Shown: positions 15,291-24,171, numbered from the stretch's first letter. The stretch is 64,000 bases of DNA from Micromonospora sp. NBC_01699 (GCF_036250065.1 NZ_CP109199.1:1736001-1800000); one strand, 5' to 3'. The notes: a model not told the origin generated them from the letters alone. Program-made: numbers and translations.

Positions 15291-16952
15291 TCAGCGGGCC
15301 GGACAGCGCGTGCCGGCGCTCGGCACGGTGAGGTCGAGCAGGTACGCGTCCACCGCCGCGTTGATGCACGGCGTCTGCGGGTACGCGGTGTGCCCCTCGC
15401 CCTCCCAGGTCAGGACCTTGCCGACGCCGAGCATCGCGGCCAGTTCCGGCGTGTGCTCGTACGGCGTGGCCGGGTCGCCGGTGGTGCCGACCACCAGGAT
15501 CGGAGGCGCCCCGGTCGCCGCCCCGGTCGGGTACGGGTCACGCTGCCCCGGCCAGTACCGGCAGCTCAGCAGGCCCACCGCCAGCAGCGGGCCGAACAGC
15601 GGGTACTTCGTCCGCCACTGCGACTGGAGTTCGCGGATCCGGGGCAGGTCGGGCACGCTGTCCTCGTCCGCGCAGTTGATCGCCAGGTTCGCGTCGAACA
15701 GGTTGGAGTAGCGGCCGTCGGGGCCGCGCTCGGCGTACGAGTCGGCGAGTTCGAACACCCGGTTCGGGTTGCCACCGGCCAACTCGTCGATCCCCTTCGC
15801 CAGCTCCTGCCAGCCGGACTCGGTGTAGAGCGAGGAGATCACCGCGTACATCACCCAGCCGCCGGTGGCGGTCCGGCCGTTGCCGGCGCGTACCGGGGAG
15901 ACGTCGGCCTTGGCCAGCGCGTCGGTCACCGCGCCGCGGGGGTCCGGTGCGATCGGGCAGCGGGCCGGCGTCCGGGTGCACCAGTTGGCGAAGTTCGTGA
16001 ACGCCAGCTCGAACCCCTTGGCCTGGCTCTCCGAACTGGCGACCACGTCCTGCTTCGGGTCGATCGCGCCGTCGAGCACCAGCGCCCGGACGTTGCGCGG
16101 AAAGAGCTGGGCGTACGTCGCGCCGAGCAGCGTCCCGTACGAGTAGCCCAGGTACGTCGTCTTCTCGTCGCCGACGGCCGCCCGCACCGCGTCCATGTCC
16201 CGGGCCGCCTGCTCGGTGGAGTAGAGGCGCAACTGGTCGCCGTACCTGTCGCCGCACGCCTCGCCGATCCGCTCGGACAGGGCCACCGCGCCGTCGAACT
16301 CGGCCTGGGTCCGCGGATCGGGGTCGTACCCGAAGTTCGAGTCCAGTTCGGCGTCGGAGATGCACTTGACCGGGCTGGACCGGGACACTCCGCGCGGATC
16401 GAAGCCGACCAGGTCGAACCGCTGCGTGATGTCGTCGGGCAGGCCGCCGAGGGCGGCGCCGAAGGAGAGGTAGACGGCGGTGTCGACGCCGGAGCCGCCC
16501 GGCCCGCCCGGGTTGATCAGCAGCGAGCCGATCCGGTCGTGTTGTTTGACGGAGCGGACCCGGATCAGGGCGATGTCGAAGGTCCCGCCGCCGCCGGGGC
16601 TGGCGGCGGCGCCCGCGGTCGCACCGGTCGCCTGCCAGTCGCGGGGTACGCCGATCGTCGCGCAGTCGTAGCGCATGTCCGGTGCCGCCCGGCCGACGAG
16701 TTCCCTCGGCGTCTCCGGGCAGGGCTTCCAGTCGGCCGTCGCGCCGACCGGTGCCCGGTCCGGGCCGCCGTCCGTACGCGGTGCGAGGACCGGCAGCGTG
16801 CAGCCGCTCAGCACCAGCGTGGCGGCGACGGCGGCGGCCGGCACCCGCCACCGGCGGCGCAGCAGCCCCGCCGCGCGCGAACCGGACGTACGGGCGACGC
16901 CGGGCGGACCGGTACGTCGGTCGGCCAGCGGTGGACGGGGCGTGCTGGTCAC
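15291..16952 (-). CDS. Exported tripeptidyl aminopeptidase-type alpha/beta hydrolase (S33/TAP)
   Basis: 553 residues. GTG 16952 has GGGAGG seven bases upstream; the longer frame to 17105 is not needed. A long basic N-region leads to a lipobox LVLSGC (Cys51), so it is probably a surface lipoprotein. The alpha/beta hydrolase fold shows the oxyanion NPGGPGGSG and the nucleophile in GYSYG (Ser271), with the TAP-like C-terminal domain (GTTGDPATPYEHT, then EGHTAYPQTPCINAAVDAY) carrying the Asp and His. The family (SlpD/SlpE/Tap of streptomycetes) removes tripeptides from exported proteins. A GNAT gene follows closely. Confidence 0.92.
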   Translation of the reverse strand: MTSTPRPPLADRRTGPPGVARTSGSRAAGLLRRRWRVPAAAVAATLVLSGCTLPVLAPRTDGGPDRAPVGATADWKPCPETPRELVGRAAPDMRYDCATIGVPRDWQATGATAGAAASPGGGGTFDIALIRVRSVKQHDRIGSLLINPGGPGGSGVDTAVYLSFGAALGGLPDDITQRFDLVGFDPRGVSRSSPVKCISDAELDSNFGYDPDPRTQAEFDGAVALSERIGEACGDRYGDQLRLYSTEQAARDMDAVRAAVGDEKTTYLGYSYGTLLGATYAQLFPRNVRALVLDGAIDPKQDVVASSESQAKGFELAFTNFANWCTRTPARCPIAPDPRGAVTDALAKADVSPVRAGNGRTATGGWVMYAVISSLYTESGWQELAKGIDELAGGNPNRVFELADSYAERGPDGRYSNLFDANLAINCADEDSVPDLPRIRELQSQWRTKYPLFGPLLAVGLLSCRYWPGQRDPYPTGAATGAPPILVVGTTGDPATPYEHTPELAAMLGVGKVLTWEGEGHTAYPQTPCINAAVDAYLLDLTVPSAGTRCPAR

Positions 16953-17083
16953 CAGAGGTCCTCCCGATCGACTCAGTGGCCAGGCTACGCGGTCACCGCC
17001 CCGCCCCCCCGCCGCCCGCCGCCCCCACCGCCGCACCGGCGATTCCGTGGACACGTCACCGGGCAGCGGGGACGATGGGCCGC

Positions 17084-18151
17084 ATGGATCTACCGGTGAT
17101 GCCACCCATCGCGCCCATGCTCGCCAAGCCGATCGGCGACATCCCCGCCGGGCAGCTCTACGAACCGAAGTGGGATGGCTTCCGGTCCGTCATCTTCCGC
17201 GACGGCGACGAGGTGGAGATCGGTAGCCGCAACGAGAAGCCGATGACCCGCTACTTCCCCGAGATCGTCGAGGCCGTCCGGGCCAACTTCCCGAACCGCG
17301 CGGTGATCGACGGCGAGATCATCGTGGCCGACACCGACCGGAACACGCTCGACTTCGAGGCGTTGCAGCAGCGGATCCACCCCGCCGCGAGCCGGGTGAG
17401 GCTGCTCGCCGAACAGACCCCGGCCAGCTTCGTCGCCTTCGACCTGCTCGCGCTCGGCGACGACGACCTGACCGACCGGCCCTTCGCACAACGACGGGAG
17501 CTGCTGGAACGCAGCCTGGCCGGCGCGTTGCCGCCGATTCACGTCACCCCGGTCACCGACAACGAGGACACCGCCCGGCGGTGGTTCGCCGAGTTCGAGG
17601 GCGCCGGTCTCGACGGCCTGATCGCCAAGGACCCCGGGCTGACCTACCAGCCGGACAAACGGGTCATGTCAAAGATCAAGCACAAGCGGACCGCCGACTG
17701 TGTGCTCGCCGGCTACCGGGTGCACAAGTCGGCCGACAACCGGATCGGCTCGCTACTGCTCGGCCTCTACGACGACCGGGGCGTACTGGTCTCGGTCGGT
17801 GTCATCGGCGCGTTCTCGATGGCCGTACGGGAACAGCTGTTCGTCGAGTTGCAGCCGCTGGTCACCTCGATGGACGGGCACCCGTGGAACAGCGCCGCGC
17901 ACGAGCAGGGCGAACGTACGCCGCGCAAGAACGAGGTGAGCCGGTGGAACGCCGGCAAGGACCTGTCCTTCGTGCCGTTGCGCCCCGAACGGGTGGTCGA
18001 GGTCCGCTACGACTACATGGAGGGTGTGCGGTTCCGGCACACCACCCAGTTCGAGCGCTGGCGGCCGGACCGGGACCCGCGCACCTGCACCTACGCCCAG
18101 CTCGAACGGGCGGTGCGGTTCAAGCTGGCCGACGTACTCACCAGCCGCTGA
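17084..18151 (+). CDS. ATP-dependent DNA ligase (LigC-like)
   Basis: 355 residues, the size of LigC-type minimal ligases: nucleotidyltransferase plus OB domain. The adenylated lysine is in EPKWDGFRS (Lys29, KxDG). Other ligase motifs visible are GSRNEKPMTRYF, IDGEIIVAD, DGLIAKDPGL and MSKIKHKRTADCVLAGYRVH; the OB domain ends in RPERVVEVRYDYMEGVRFRH. It seals nicks or double-strand ends, possibly with the separate LigD-type polymerase at 11283. An ATG nine bases earlier (17075) with GGGG just upstream is an alternative start. Confidence 0.92.
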   Translation: MDLPVMPPIAPMLAKPIGDIPAGQLYEPKWDGFRSVIFRDGDEVEIGSRNEKPMTRYFPEIVEAVRANFPNRAVIDGEIIVADTDRNTLDFEALQQRIHPAASRVRLLAEQTPASFVAFDLLALGDDDLTDRPFAQRRELLERSLAGALPPIHVTPVTDNEDTARRWFAEFEGAGLDGLIAKDPGLTYQPDKRVMSKIKHKRTADCVLAGYRVHKSADNRIGSLLLGLYDDRGVLVSVGVIGAFSMAVREQLFVELQPLVTSMDGHPWNSAAHEQGERTPRKNEVSRWNAGKDLSFVPLRPERVVEVRYDYMEGVRFRHTTQFERWRPDRDPRTCTYAQLERAVRFKLADVLTSR

Positions 18152-18213
18152 CCCTCGTCCGTCCCGGGAGTCCCCGGCGGCGCCGGACCCGGTAACCGCC
18201 CCCGACAGGGTGC

Positions 18214-19134
18214 TCAGAAGCGGGCGAACGAGCGGAGCGGCATCCGTGGCCCGAACCGGGGTGCGTGGATTCCGGCGGCGGCGAGCAGCACGCAGACCCG
18301 ACCACGATGGCCCCGGAACGGCTCCAGTAACTCCAGCATCCGGGCGTCGTCCGCCCGCGCCTGCCCGGCCAGCGCCCAGGCGACAGTGTTCGGGATGTGG
18401 TAGTCCCCGACGCTGACCGCGTCGGCGTCGCCGTACCCGATCCGGACCACCTCGGCGGCGGTCCACGGCCCGATGCCGGCGATGGCGGTCAGCCGGCGGG
18501 TGGCCTCGGCCGAGTCCGCGCACCGCTCCAGCCGGTCGGCGACCGCGGCGGCCCGGCGCAGCGTGTCGGCCCGCCGCTGCTCCACCCCGAACGGGTGGAA
18601 CACCCAGTAGGGCGCCGCCGCCACGGTGGCCGGGTCCGGCGGTGCCCACAGCGACGTCAGCGGCCCGGGGGCCGGGGTGCCGAAGTGGCGGACGGTCGCC
18701 GCGTACCCCCGGTACGCCTCCTTGCCGGTGACCTTCTGTTCCATGATCGTCCGCAGCAGCCGGGGGAAGACCTGCCCGGTGGCGGGTAGGCGCAGCCCAC
18801 GGTGAAGATGCGCGAGTTCGGCCACCACCGGATGCCGGGCGGCGAGGGCGGTGAAACCGGTGAGGTCGTCGCGGAGGCCGGCGACCGCGTCGGCCCGCTC
18901 GACCACCCAGTCGGCGCCGGGTCCGTACCCGGTGGCCAGCAACTCCCCACCGGTACGCCGCAGCGCGAGGGTCGCCGGCCCCGCCGGGGTACGGGTGGCC
19001 CACCAGAACGCCCCGTCGGCGAACCGGGCACAGGGGTCGTGCGCGCCCATCGCCAGTTGCCCGACCGAGGCGGCCAGCGCGTAGCCCTCGGGCGGACGGA
19101 TCGTCCGCGTCGCCGCCGGCCCGGTCTCGGTCAC
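18214..19134 (-). CDS. AlkA-like DNA-3-methyladenine glycosylase
   Basis: 306 residues of the HhH-GPD superfamily. The helix-hairpin-helix is LTAIAGIGPWTAAEVV (about 215-230) and the catalytic aspartate is in SVGDYHIPN (Asp244). Upstream, RLLRTIMEQKVTGKEAYRGY is the conserved helix preceding it. The N-terminal domain is of the AlkA-like beta type without an Ada methyltransferase part. It would excise alkylated purines in base-excision repair. It faces the ATP-dependent ligase gene, and the region holds several repair genes. Confidence 0.88.
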   Translation of the reverse strand: MTETGPAATRTIRPPEGYALAASVGQLAMGAHDPCARFADGAFWWATRTPAGPATLALRRTGGELLATGYGPGADWVVERADAVAGLRDDLTGFTALAARHPVVAELAHLHRGLRLPATGQVFPRLLRTIMEQKVTGKEAYRGYAATVRHFGTPAPGPLTSLWAPPDPATVAAAPYWVFHPFGVEQRRADTLRRAAAVADRLERCADSAEATRRLTAIAGIGPWTAAEVVRIGYGDADAVSVGDYHIPNTVAWALAGQARADDARMLELLEPFRGHRGRVCVLLAAAGIHAPRFGPRMPLRSFARF

Positions 19135-19219
19135 CGCCCCACTGTGCCACGCACCCTCCGCCCCACCCGGCCACGGGGTTCGGACCGGCGCAGCGGTGGC
19201 GGGTCGGGGTACGGAGAAA

Positions 19220-19261
19220 GGGCAGGCACCGGAACGCCCGTGCGCGTTCCGGTGCCTGCCC
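19220..19261 (-). terminator. 18-bp perfect hairpin
   Basis: Arms 19220-19237 and 19244-19261 (GGGCAGGCACCGGAACGC and complement) with a 6-base loop. It lies downstream of the leftward gene ending at 19455 and upstream of the AlkA gene, and separates these two units as a terminator. Confidence 0.75.
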
Positions 19262-19417
19262 TACCCGGAGCAGGTCAGCTGTCCTGGCTGGTGGGGCCGT
19301 CCTTCCTGTCCGTCCGCATGGTCGCCGGATCAGCTGTGGGGATGGTTGGGGACCTCTGACACACCGACGTGGAGGGGACCGATGTCGATGTGCCCGCGCC
19401 TGCTCGGGGAAGTCCCG

Positions 19418-19445
19418 CCCCCGGCGCCGGTAGCGGCGCCGGGGG
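19418..19445 (-). terminator. Hairpin immediately after the stop of the 19455 gene
   Basis: Perfect 11-bp stem CCCCCGGCGCC (19418-19428) against 19435-19445 with a 6-base loop, ten bases past the stop of the leftward secreted-protein gene. With the hairpin at 19220 it forms a double terminator. The remainder of 19135-19454 shows no gene. Confidence 0.65.
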
Positions 19446-19454
19446 AGAGCCGGA

Positions 19455-20462
19455 TCACCGGGTGACGGTCACCCGTACGACGTCGAAGGCCGGGACCTGG
19501 TTGGCCCGCTGCATCATCGGTATCCGGTGCGAGCCGTCGCCGGCCCAGGAGGCGCACTGTGCCTCACCCGCGGCCGGCAGGCCGGGCACGGTCACCGTGA
19601 CCTCGTCGGCCTGGGCGCCGCCCTTGCCGTCCTCGGTCGCCACGAAGAACGCGGGCACCGGCGCCGGATCGGGCGCGGCCCGGTCGCTGGTCAGCATCCG
19701 GCAGGCGGTGTGGAAGTGCCCACGGACCAGGCCGTCGGCGGTCAGGAACGAGCTCTCCTTGTAGTAGCCGCCCTGACCGGCCGCGAGGAACCGGTCCCGG
19801 ACCAGGTTGCGGGTGCTGACCCGGATGGTGAACGATTGGTTCACCCGGACCCGGCGCGGTGCGTTGGTGATCAGCAGCGACGGGTTGTCCTCGGCCGTAC
19901 CGACCTCACCGAACTCGGTGCTGACGCAGCGGTCGCCGTTCTGGAAGCCGTCGTGCGCCGTCTTCTGGCTCTGCTCGCAGCTGTTGCCGAGGATCTCCAG
20001 CGGGGCACCCGGGTTGGCCGGGTTGCCGACCGGGGGAGCGCTGCTCGACGTACCGGGGCGCGGGGTGCAGTTGCGGCCCTTGTTGCGGTCCTGCTGGCGG
20101 TTCTGCGTACCGGCGATCGGTGCTTCCTGCCCGTCGCCGGGGTGCTGGATGGCACCGTGGTCGTGGTACGCCGCGGCCGGGTTCGCCGGGTTCGGTGCGC
20201 TACCGGTCGGTGCCGGGGCGCCGGGGCTCAGCGTCGCCGCCGGAGCGCTCGCGCCGGGTGACGCGGTCGCCTGTGCCGGGGTGGTCGCCGGTGGGCATGG
20301 CGCGCCTCTACCGCGCCAGTTGGTTCCCGCCGACGAGACCTGGGTGACCGCGACGATGCCGCCGAAGACCACCACCGTGGCAAGTACGGCGATCAGCCGG
20401 GTACGGCGTTGCGGGCGGGGCGACCGGCTCTGCCGGTTACTGCGAGCGGGGCTGTCGTACAC
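19455..20462 (-). CDS. Membrane-anchored or secreted protein of unknown function
   Basis: 335 residues from GTG 20462 with GGAAGAGG about nine bases upstream. A basic N-terminus precedes one transmembrane or signal helix (LIAVLATVVVFGGIVAVTQV). A long Pro/Ala/Gly-rich linker follows, then a Cys-containing extracellular domain (NSCEQSQKTAHDGFQNGDRC, FTIRVSTRNLVRDRF, GHFHTACRMLTS, VPAFFVATEDGKGG). The second half resembles conserved secreted proteins of Micromonosporaceae with no assigned role. It sits 29 bases downstream of the DUF4142 gene and is probably co-transcribed with it. Confidence 0.75.
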   Translation of the reverse strand: MYDSPARSNRQSRSPRPQRRTRLIAVLATVVVFGGIVAVTQVSSAGTNWRGRGAPCPPATTPAQATASPGASAPAATLSPGAPAPTGSAPNPANPAAAYHDHGAIQHPGDGQEAPIAGTQNRQQDRNKGRNCTPRPGTSSSAPPVGNPANPGAPLEILGNSCEQSQKTAHDGFQNGDRCVSTEFGEVGTAEDNPSLLITNAPRRVRVNQSFTIRVSTRNLVRDRFLAAGQGGYYKESSFLTADGLVRGHFHTACRMLTSDRAAPDPAPVPAFFVATEDGKGGAQADEVTVTVPGLPAAGEAQCASWAGDGSHRIPMMQRANQVPAFDVVRVTVTR

Positions 20463-20491
20463 GTGGAGCCACCTCTTCCTTCGAGGGTTGA

Positions 20492-21490
20492 TCAGCGGGG
20501 GCGGATCAGGCGGACCATGCTGTAGGCGCCGGCGATCAGCGCGGCCAGCAGCACGAGCCAGACGACGGTCGGGTTGACGCCGCCGGTGGCGGCGCGGGTG
20601 TCGACACCGCTGAGAAGTGAGCCGGTCCCACCGACCACCGCCGCCGCGGCCGCCGCTGGGGCGGGCGCCGGCGGCAGCGGGAGGGATTCGTAGTCGACCA
20701 GCCCGGTGCTTTCCAACAGCGTGATGTGGGTCAGTACGAATGCGTTGGCCTGTGCGGCGAGTTCCCGGACGACCTCGTTGCGGGTGCCGGCCCGGACGGC
20801 ACCGATGGCCGGGAAAATCTTGCCGTGGGCGGCCCGGAGCCGCTCCACGAAGACCAGGTCGAACTGGGGGCCGGAGGCGCGCTGCATCTCGGCGAGCCAG
20901 CCCTTCTGTTCGGGCGTCGGCTCGGTCGGCAGCGGCACGCCCAGCTTTGCCGCGGCCTTGTTCACCAGATCGTCCAGCACCATGTGCTGGGGGCCGATCT
21001 TCCCGCCGACCTCCTTGACCTTGACCGAGGCGCCCTTGGCGACCGCCATGTCGCTGGCCGGCATCTCCCACAGCCCGGCCAGCTTGACCTTGACCAGCAG
21101 GTCCCGGTCGGCCGGACCGACCGGCCCGGCGGCCGACGGCTTGGCCGGCAGTTCGCCGAGCGGATTCGGCACGTCGCCGCTGACCGGGCCGCCGGACGGG
21201 TGCATGGCCGGGACCAGCGCCGGTGCCGCCACCTGCCGCACCGGCTGGGCCTGCACCGGCTGTGCCTGCATCGGCTGTGCCTGCATCGGCTGTGCCTGCA
21301 TCGGCTGTGCCTGCATCGGCTGTGCCTGCATCGGCTGGGCCTGCATCGGCTGGGCCTGCACCGGCTGGCCGGACAGTGGGGCGGCCACGGCCGCCACCGG
21401 CGCGCCGAGCACGCCGCCGAGCAGGGCACCGGCAATTGCGGTGATCATCGTCACCGGCCGACGCCGCGAACGGGGCAGTGCGGTCAACAT
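20492..21490 (-). CDS. Exported DUF4142 protein with QAQPM repeats and C-terminal anchor
   Basis: 332 residues; ATG 21490 follows GGGGAGGTGAGCCG. It has a signal peptide (TAIAGALLGGVLGAPVAAVA), then eight copies of Q-A-Q-P-(M/V). A DUF4142 domain follows: RDLLVKVKLAGLWEMPASDM, the GPQHMVLDDLV helix and LRAAHGKIFPAIGAVRAG, a ferritin-like helical bundle. It ends in a hydrophobic helix (TVVWLVLLAALIAGAYSMV) with a basic tail that would hold it in the membrane. DUF4142 proteins are periplasmic or surface proteins of unclear role. It heads a leftward unit opposite the ferric-reductase-like operon. Confidence 0.85.
   Translation of the reverse strand: MLTALPRSRRRPVTMITAIAGALLGGVLGAPVAAVAAPLSGQPVQAQPMQAQPMQAQPMQAQPMQAQPMQAQPMQAQPVQAQPVRQVAAPALVPAMHPSGGPVSGDVPNPLGELPAKPSAAGPVGPADRDLLVKVKLAGLWEMPASDMAVAKGASVKVKEVGGKIGPQHMVLDDLVNKAAAKLGVPLPTEPTPEQKGWLAEMQRASGPQFDLVFVERLRAAHGKIFPAIGAVRAGTRNEVVRELAAQANAFVLTHITLLESTGLVDYESLPLPPAPAPAAAAAAVVGGTGSLLSGVDTRAATGGVNPTVVWLVLLAALIAGAYSMVRLIRPR
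21241..21360 (-). repeat. Eight tandem 15-bp repeats inside the DUF4142 gene
   Basis: Units of the form TCGGCTGTGCCTGCA run from 21241 to 21360, five of them nearly identical and the outer ones with single changes (GGGC for GTGC, CC for TC). They encode the repeat QAQPM/QAQPV in the linker after the signal peptide. The near-identity at DNA level suggests recent slippage expansion and probable length variation between strains. Confidence 0.95.
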
Positions 21491-21537
21491 CGGCTCACCT
21501 CCCCTGACAATCAACAAATCTTCGACTGCCCGGAAAC

Positions 21538-21561
21538 CGTACGGATCATATTGTCCGTACG
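21538..21561. promoter_or_regulatory. Inverted repeat in the divergent promoter region
   Basis: CGTACGGA (21538-21545), an 8-base AT-rich spacer and TCCGTACG (21554-21561). The spacer region reads TATGAT on the minus strand. It lies 48 bases before the DUF4142 start and overlaps a TTGACG on the minus strand, so it looks like an operator for the leftward unit. The binding protein is unknown. Confidence 0.5.
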
Positions 21562-21825
21562 TCAATCCGGGGCCAACAAGATACGGAATTCTTAGGTCTT
21601 ACTTAAGTGGAACTTATGTCGGCGACCGTCAACCCCCGACATCGTCCGTTCGGCTGATGGGCACGGTTCAATGCCCAGGCCACAAGGTTGGTCAGGGTCG
21701 CCTTGACTTTTGCGCCCAGGGCACCATACTGGCTGGTAGCCCGGAATGATATAGACACCCGGCGTTGGGCTGGTGCCATCTGGAAGCAACGGGTCGGCAC
21801 CATCTGGAATAGGAGGACCGCTGGC

Positions 21826-22773
21826 GTGCGCAGTGCGCAGGAAAGTGTCCATCTCATCGCCGCGACCGTGGGATTTATTTCATTCTTCCTGCTCTGGCTC
21901 GCGGTGCTGTCCGGCCTGGTCCTGCGCAACGGCTGGGCACTGACCCGGATCCGCCATTCGACCGCGCACGCCACTCATTCCACGATCGCCCTGCTCGGGC
22001 TCTGCCTCGGCCTGGTGCACGCCCTCACCCAGCTCGCCTCACCGGGCGGCCCGGTCCGGCTGGTCGACCAGTTCATCCCCTTCCTCAACCCGGAGGACCC
22101 GATCGGCATCGGGGTCGGGGTGATCGCGCTCGAACTGCTGCTCGCCACCACGCTGTCCGTACTGATCCAGCGTCGGCTCGGATACTCCCGGTGGCGGGCG
22201 CTGCACGCGTTGACGTACGTGGCTTTCATGCTGCTCGTCGCACACGTGCTGATCTCCGGCTCCGATGTCGGGCCGCCCGCCGTCTGGGGCAGCGTACTGG
22301 TGGCCTGGCTGTCCACGGTGGCGCTGTGGTTCACCACCACACCCTGGGCCGGCGACCTGCGACGCGACCTCGGCGACCGGTTCGTCGCCCGACGACGCGG
22401 ACAGGAGATCTCGATCGACGTGGACGCCAACCGATGCGCCCGGTTCGGCTTCTGTGAACACGAGGCGCCGGACGTGTTCACCCTGCGCGGCGACGGGCGG
22501 CTGGCGTACAAGGCCATGGTTCCGGCCGACCAGACCAACGCGGTGCTCCGAGCCGTCGAGGTCTGCCCGGCCAGGGCGATTACCCTCAACCGGGTGCCGA
22601 CCACCGTGCTCACCCCGCTCCCGGTCGACCCCGACCTCGAACCGGCGTCGGCTCCCGACCCCGATCCCGACCGGCCCACTCGCGCCGCCCGCCGTCCCCG
22701 ACCCCGTCCGGGCCCGCGTTCCGTACCCTCGGGCAGCGGCACGGGGGTGCACCGCCGGGACGGTGCGCCGTGA
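21826..22773 (+). CDS. Ferric-reductase-like membrane protein fused to a ferredoxin
   Basis: 315 residues; GTG 21826 with AGGAGG nine bases upstream. Five to six helices fill residues 8-170, with paired histidines in helices (His65, His127, His140) that could bind haem b, as in ferric reductase-like transmembrane proteins. From about residue 190 a ferredoxin domain follows: ISIDVDANRCARFGFC, EHEAPDVF and AVEVCPARAI. Cysteines 204, 210 and 247 fit a [3Fe-4S]-type cluster. The overlapping next gene is a ferredoxin reductase, so electrons could run from NAD(P)H via FAD and the cluster to membrane haem. A Pro/Arg-rich tail ends the protein. Confidence 0.85.
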   Translation: MRSAQESVHLIAATVGFISFFLLWLAVLSGLVLRNGWALTRIRHSTAHATHSTIALLGLCLGLVHALTQLASPGGPVRLVDQFIPFLNPEDPIGIGVGVIALELLLATTLSVLIQRRLGYSRWRALHALTYVAFMLLVAHVLISGSDVGPPAVWGSVLVAWLSTVALWFTTTPWAGDLRRDLGDRFVARRRGQEISIDVDANRCARFGFCEHEAPDVFTLRGDGRLAYKAMVPADQTNAVLRAVEVCPARAITLNRVPTTVLTPLPVDPDLEPASAPDPDPDRPTRAARRPRPRPGPRSVPSGSGTGVHRRDGAP

Positions 22774-24089
22774 GACGGCGTGGACCACGCTCGGCGTACG
22801 ACCGGATTGTGGTGGTCGGTGCCGGACGGGCCGGGGTGGCCGCCGCCGAGGAACTGCGCCGGGCCGGCTTCCGGGGCGACGTACGCGTGCTCGGCGGCGA
22901 GCCGGACGCCCCGTACGACCGACCGGCCTGCTCGAAGGGGCTGCTCACCGGGCACCGACGGCCCAGCGACGTACGGATGCCGGTGCTCGATGGCGCCGAC
23001 ATCACCTGGCATCTCGGCCGGCGCGCGGTGCACCTGGACCCGGACCGCCGGATCGTCAGCACCGACACCGACGAGCGGTTCCGCTACGACGGCCTGGTGA
23101 TCGCCACCGGTGCCACCGCGGCGCTGCCCCCGGACTGGCCGGTCGGCGAACCGGGCCTGCACACCCTGCGCACCCTCGCCGACGCGTGGGCGCTGCGTGG
23201 CGCCCTGCGCGACGCCGACCGGGTGGTGGTCATCGGGGCCGGTCTGACCGGCTGCGAGGTCGCGTCCGCGGTACGCACCCTGGCCCGCGACGCCGTACTG
23301 GTCGACGCCAAGCCGTACGTCCTGGGACGCGCGGTCGGCGAGACGGTCGGCCGGCTGGTCACCAGGGAGGTGGCCCGCGACGGGGTGCAGTTGCGGCTCG
23401 GCCGCCGGGTCACCGGGCTGAGCCGGCGCCGCCGGGGCTGGCTGGTCGAGTTGGACGACGGCGACGAGATCCACGCCGACCTGGTCGTGACGACCACCGG
23501 CGAGCGACCCGACGTCGACTGGCTCGACGGCACCGGGCTCGACCTCACCGACGGGGTGCTGTGCGACGAGAGCCTGCGGGTGCTCGGCGCCGCCGGGATC
23601 GTCGCCGCCGGTACGGTCGCCCGCTGGCCCAACCTGCGCTACTCCGCCCGGCCGGTCCGGTGTGGACAGTGGATCGCCGCCCTGCAACAGGGACGGGCGG
23701 CCGCGCACACCCTGCTCGCCGGGGACCAGGAGACACCGCCGGTCACCGTCGTGCCCCGCTTCTGGTCCGACCAGTACGGGCTGCGCATCCAGGTCTGCGG
23801 CGAGCTGCCACGGCACGCCGAGGTGACCGTCACCGAGCTGCGTCCGGGCCGGCGCGACGTGGCCCGGGCCGGTGTGCTGGTCGGCTACCACGACGAGGGT
23901 CGCCTCGTCGGACTGGTCGCGGTCAACGCCCCGCACGCCTTCACCTCCGTCACCCGGTCCATGCTCGCCAGCGCCTCGGTCACCGTGGCCGCCCCTGTCT
24001 CCGTACCCGTGGTTTCCGAACCGGTCGCGGTCCCGGAGCCGGTCGCGGCGCCGGCCGCCCCACGGCGGCGGCTCGCCGCGGCAAGCTGA
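22770..24089 (+). CDS. FAD-dependent ferredoxin reductase
   Basis: 439 residues starting in a GTGA overlap with the ferredoxin-fusion gene. Two Rossmann motifs are visible: FAD site VVVGAGRAGVAAAEELRRAG near residue 14 and NAD(P)H site VVIGAGLTGCEVASAVR around 150. LVIATGATAALPP and IVAAGTVARWPN are further pyridine-nucleotide-disulfide reductase landmarks, and YDRPACSKGLL is typical of ferredoxin/putidaredoxin reductases. It should pass electrons to the ferredoxin domain of the preceding protein. The C-terminus has an unusual Val/Pro/Ala-rich extension of about 40 residues. Confidence 0.92.
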   Translation: MRRRGPRSAYDRIVVVGAGRAGVAAAEELRRAGFRGDVRVLGGEPDAPYDRPACSKGLLTGHRRPSDVRMPVLDGADITWHLGRRAVHLDPDRRIVSTDTDERFRYDGLVIATGATAALPPDWPVGEPGLHTLRTLADAWALRGALRDADRVVVIGAGLTGCEVASAVRTLARDAVLVDAKPYVLGRAVGETVGRLVTREVARDGVQLRLGRRVTGLSRRRRGWLVELDDGDEIHADLVVTTTGERPDVDWLDGTGLDLTDGVLCDESLRVLGAAGIVAAGTVARWPNLRYSARPVRCGQWIAALQQGRAAAHTLLAGDQETPPVTVVPRFWSDQYGLRIQVCGELPRHAEVTVTELRPGRRDVARAGVLVGYHDEGRLVGLVAVNAPHAFTSVTRSMLASASVTVAAPVSVPVVSEPVAVPEPVAAPAAPRRRLAAAS

Positions 24090-24171
24090 ACCGGCACCAC
24101 CACACCGACCACCGGCGACGGCCGGCCGCGCCCCTACGGCAACGGCCGACCGCCGCGTCGGTGGCCACCGG

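Noticed and set aside
21241-21360. CRISPR-like appearance of tandem repeats
   Set aside because: Units are contiguous 15-mers without spacers and lie in frame inside a coding gene.
21975-23936. 653-codon leftward frame
   Set aside because: Antisense to two overlapping redox genes that have clear cofactor motifs.
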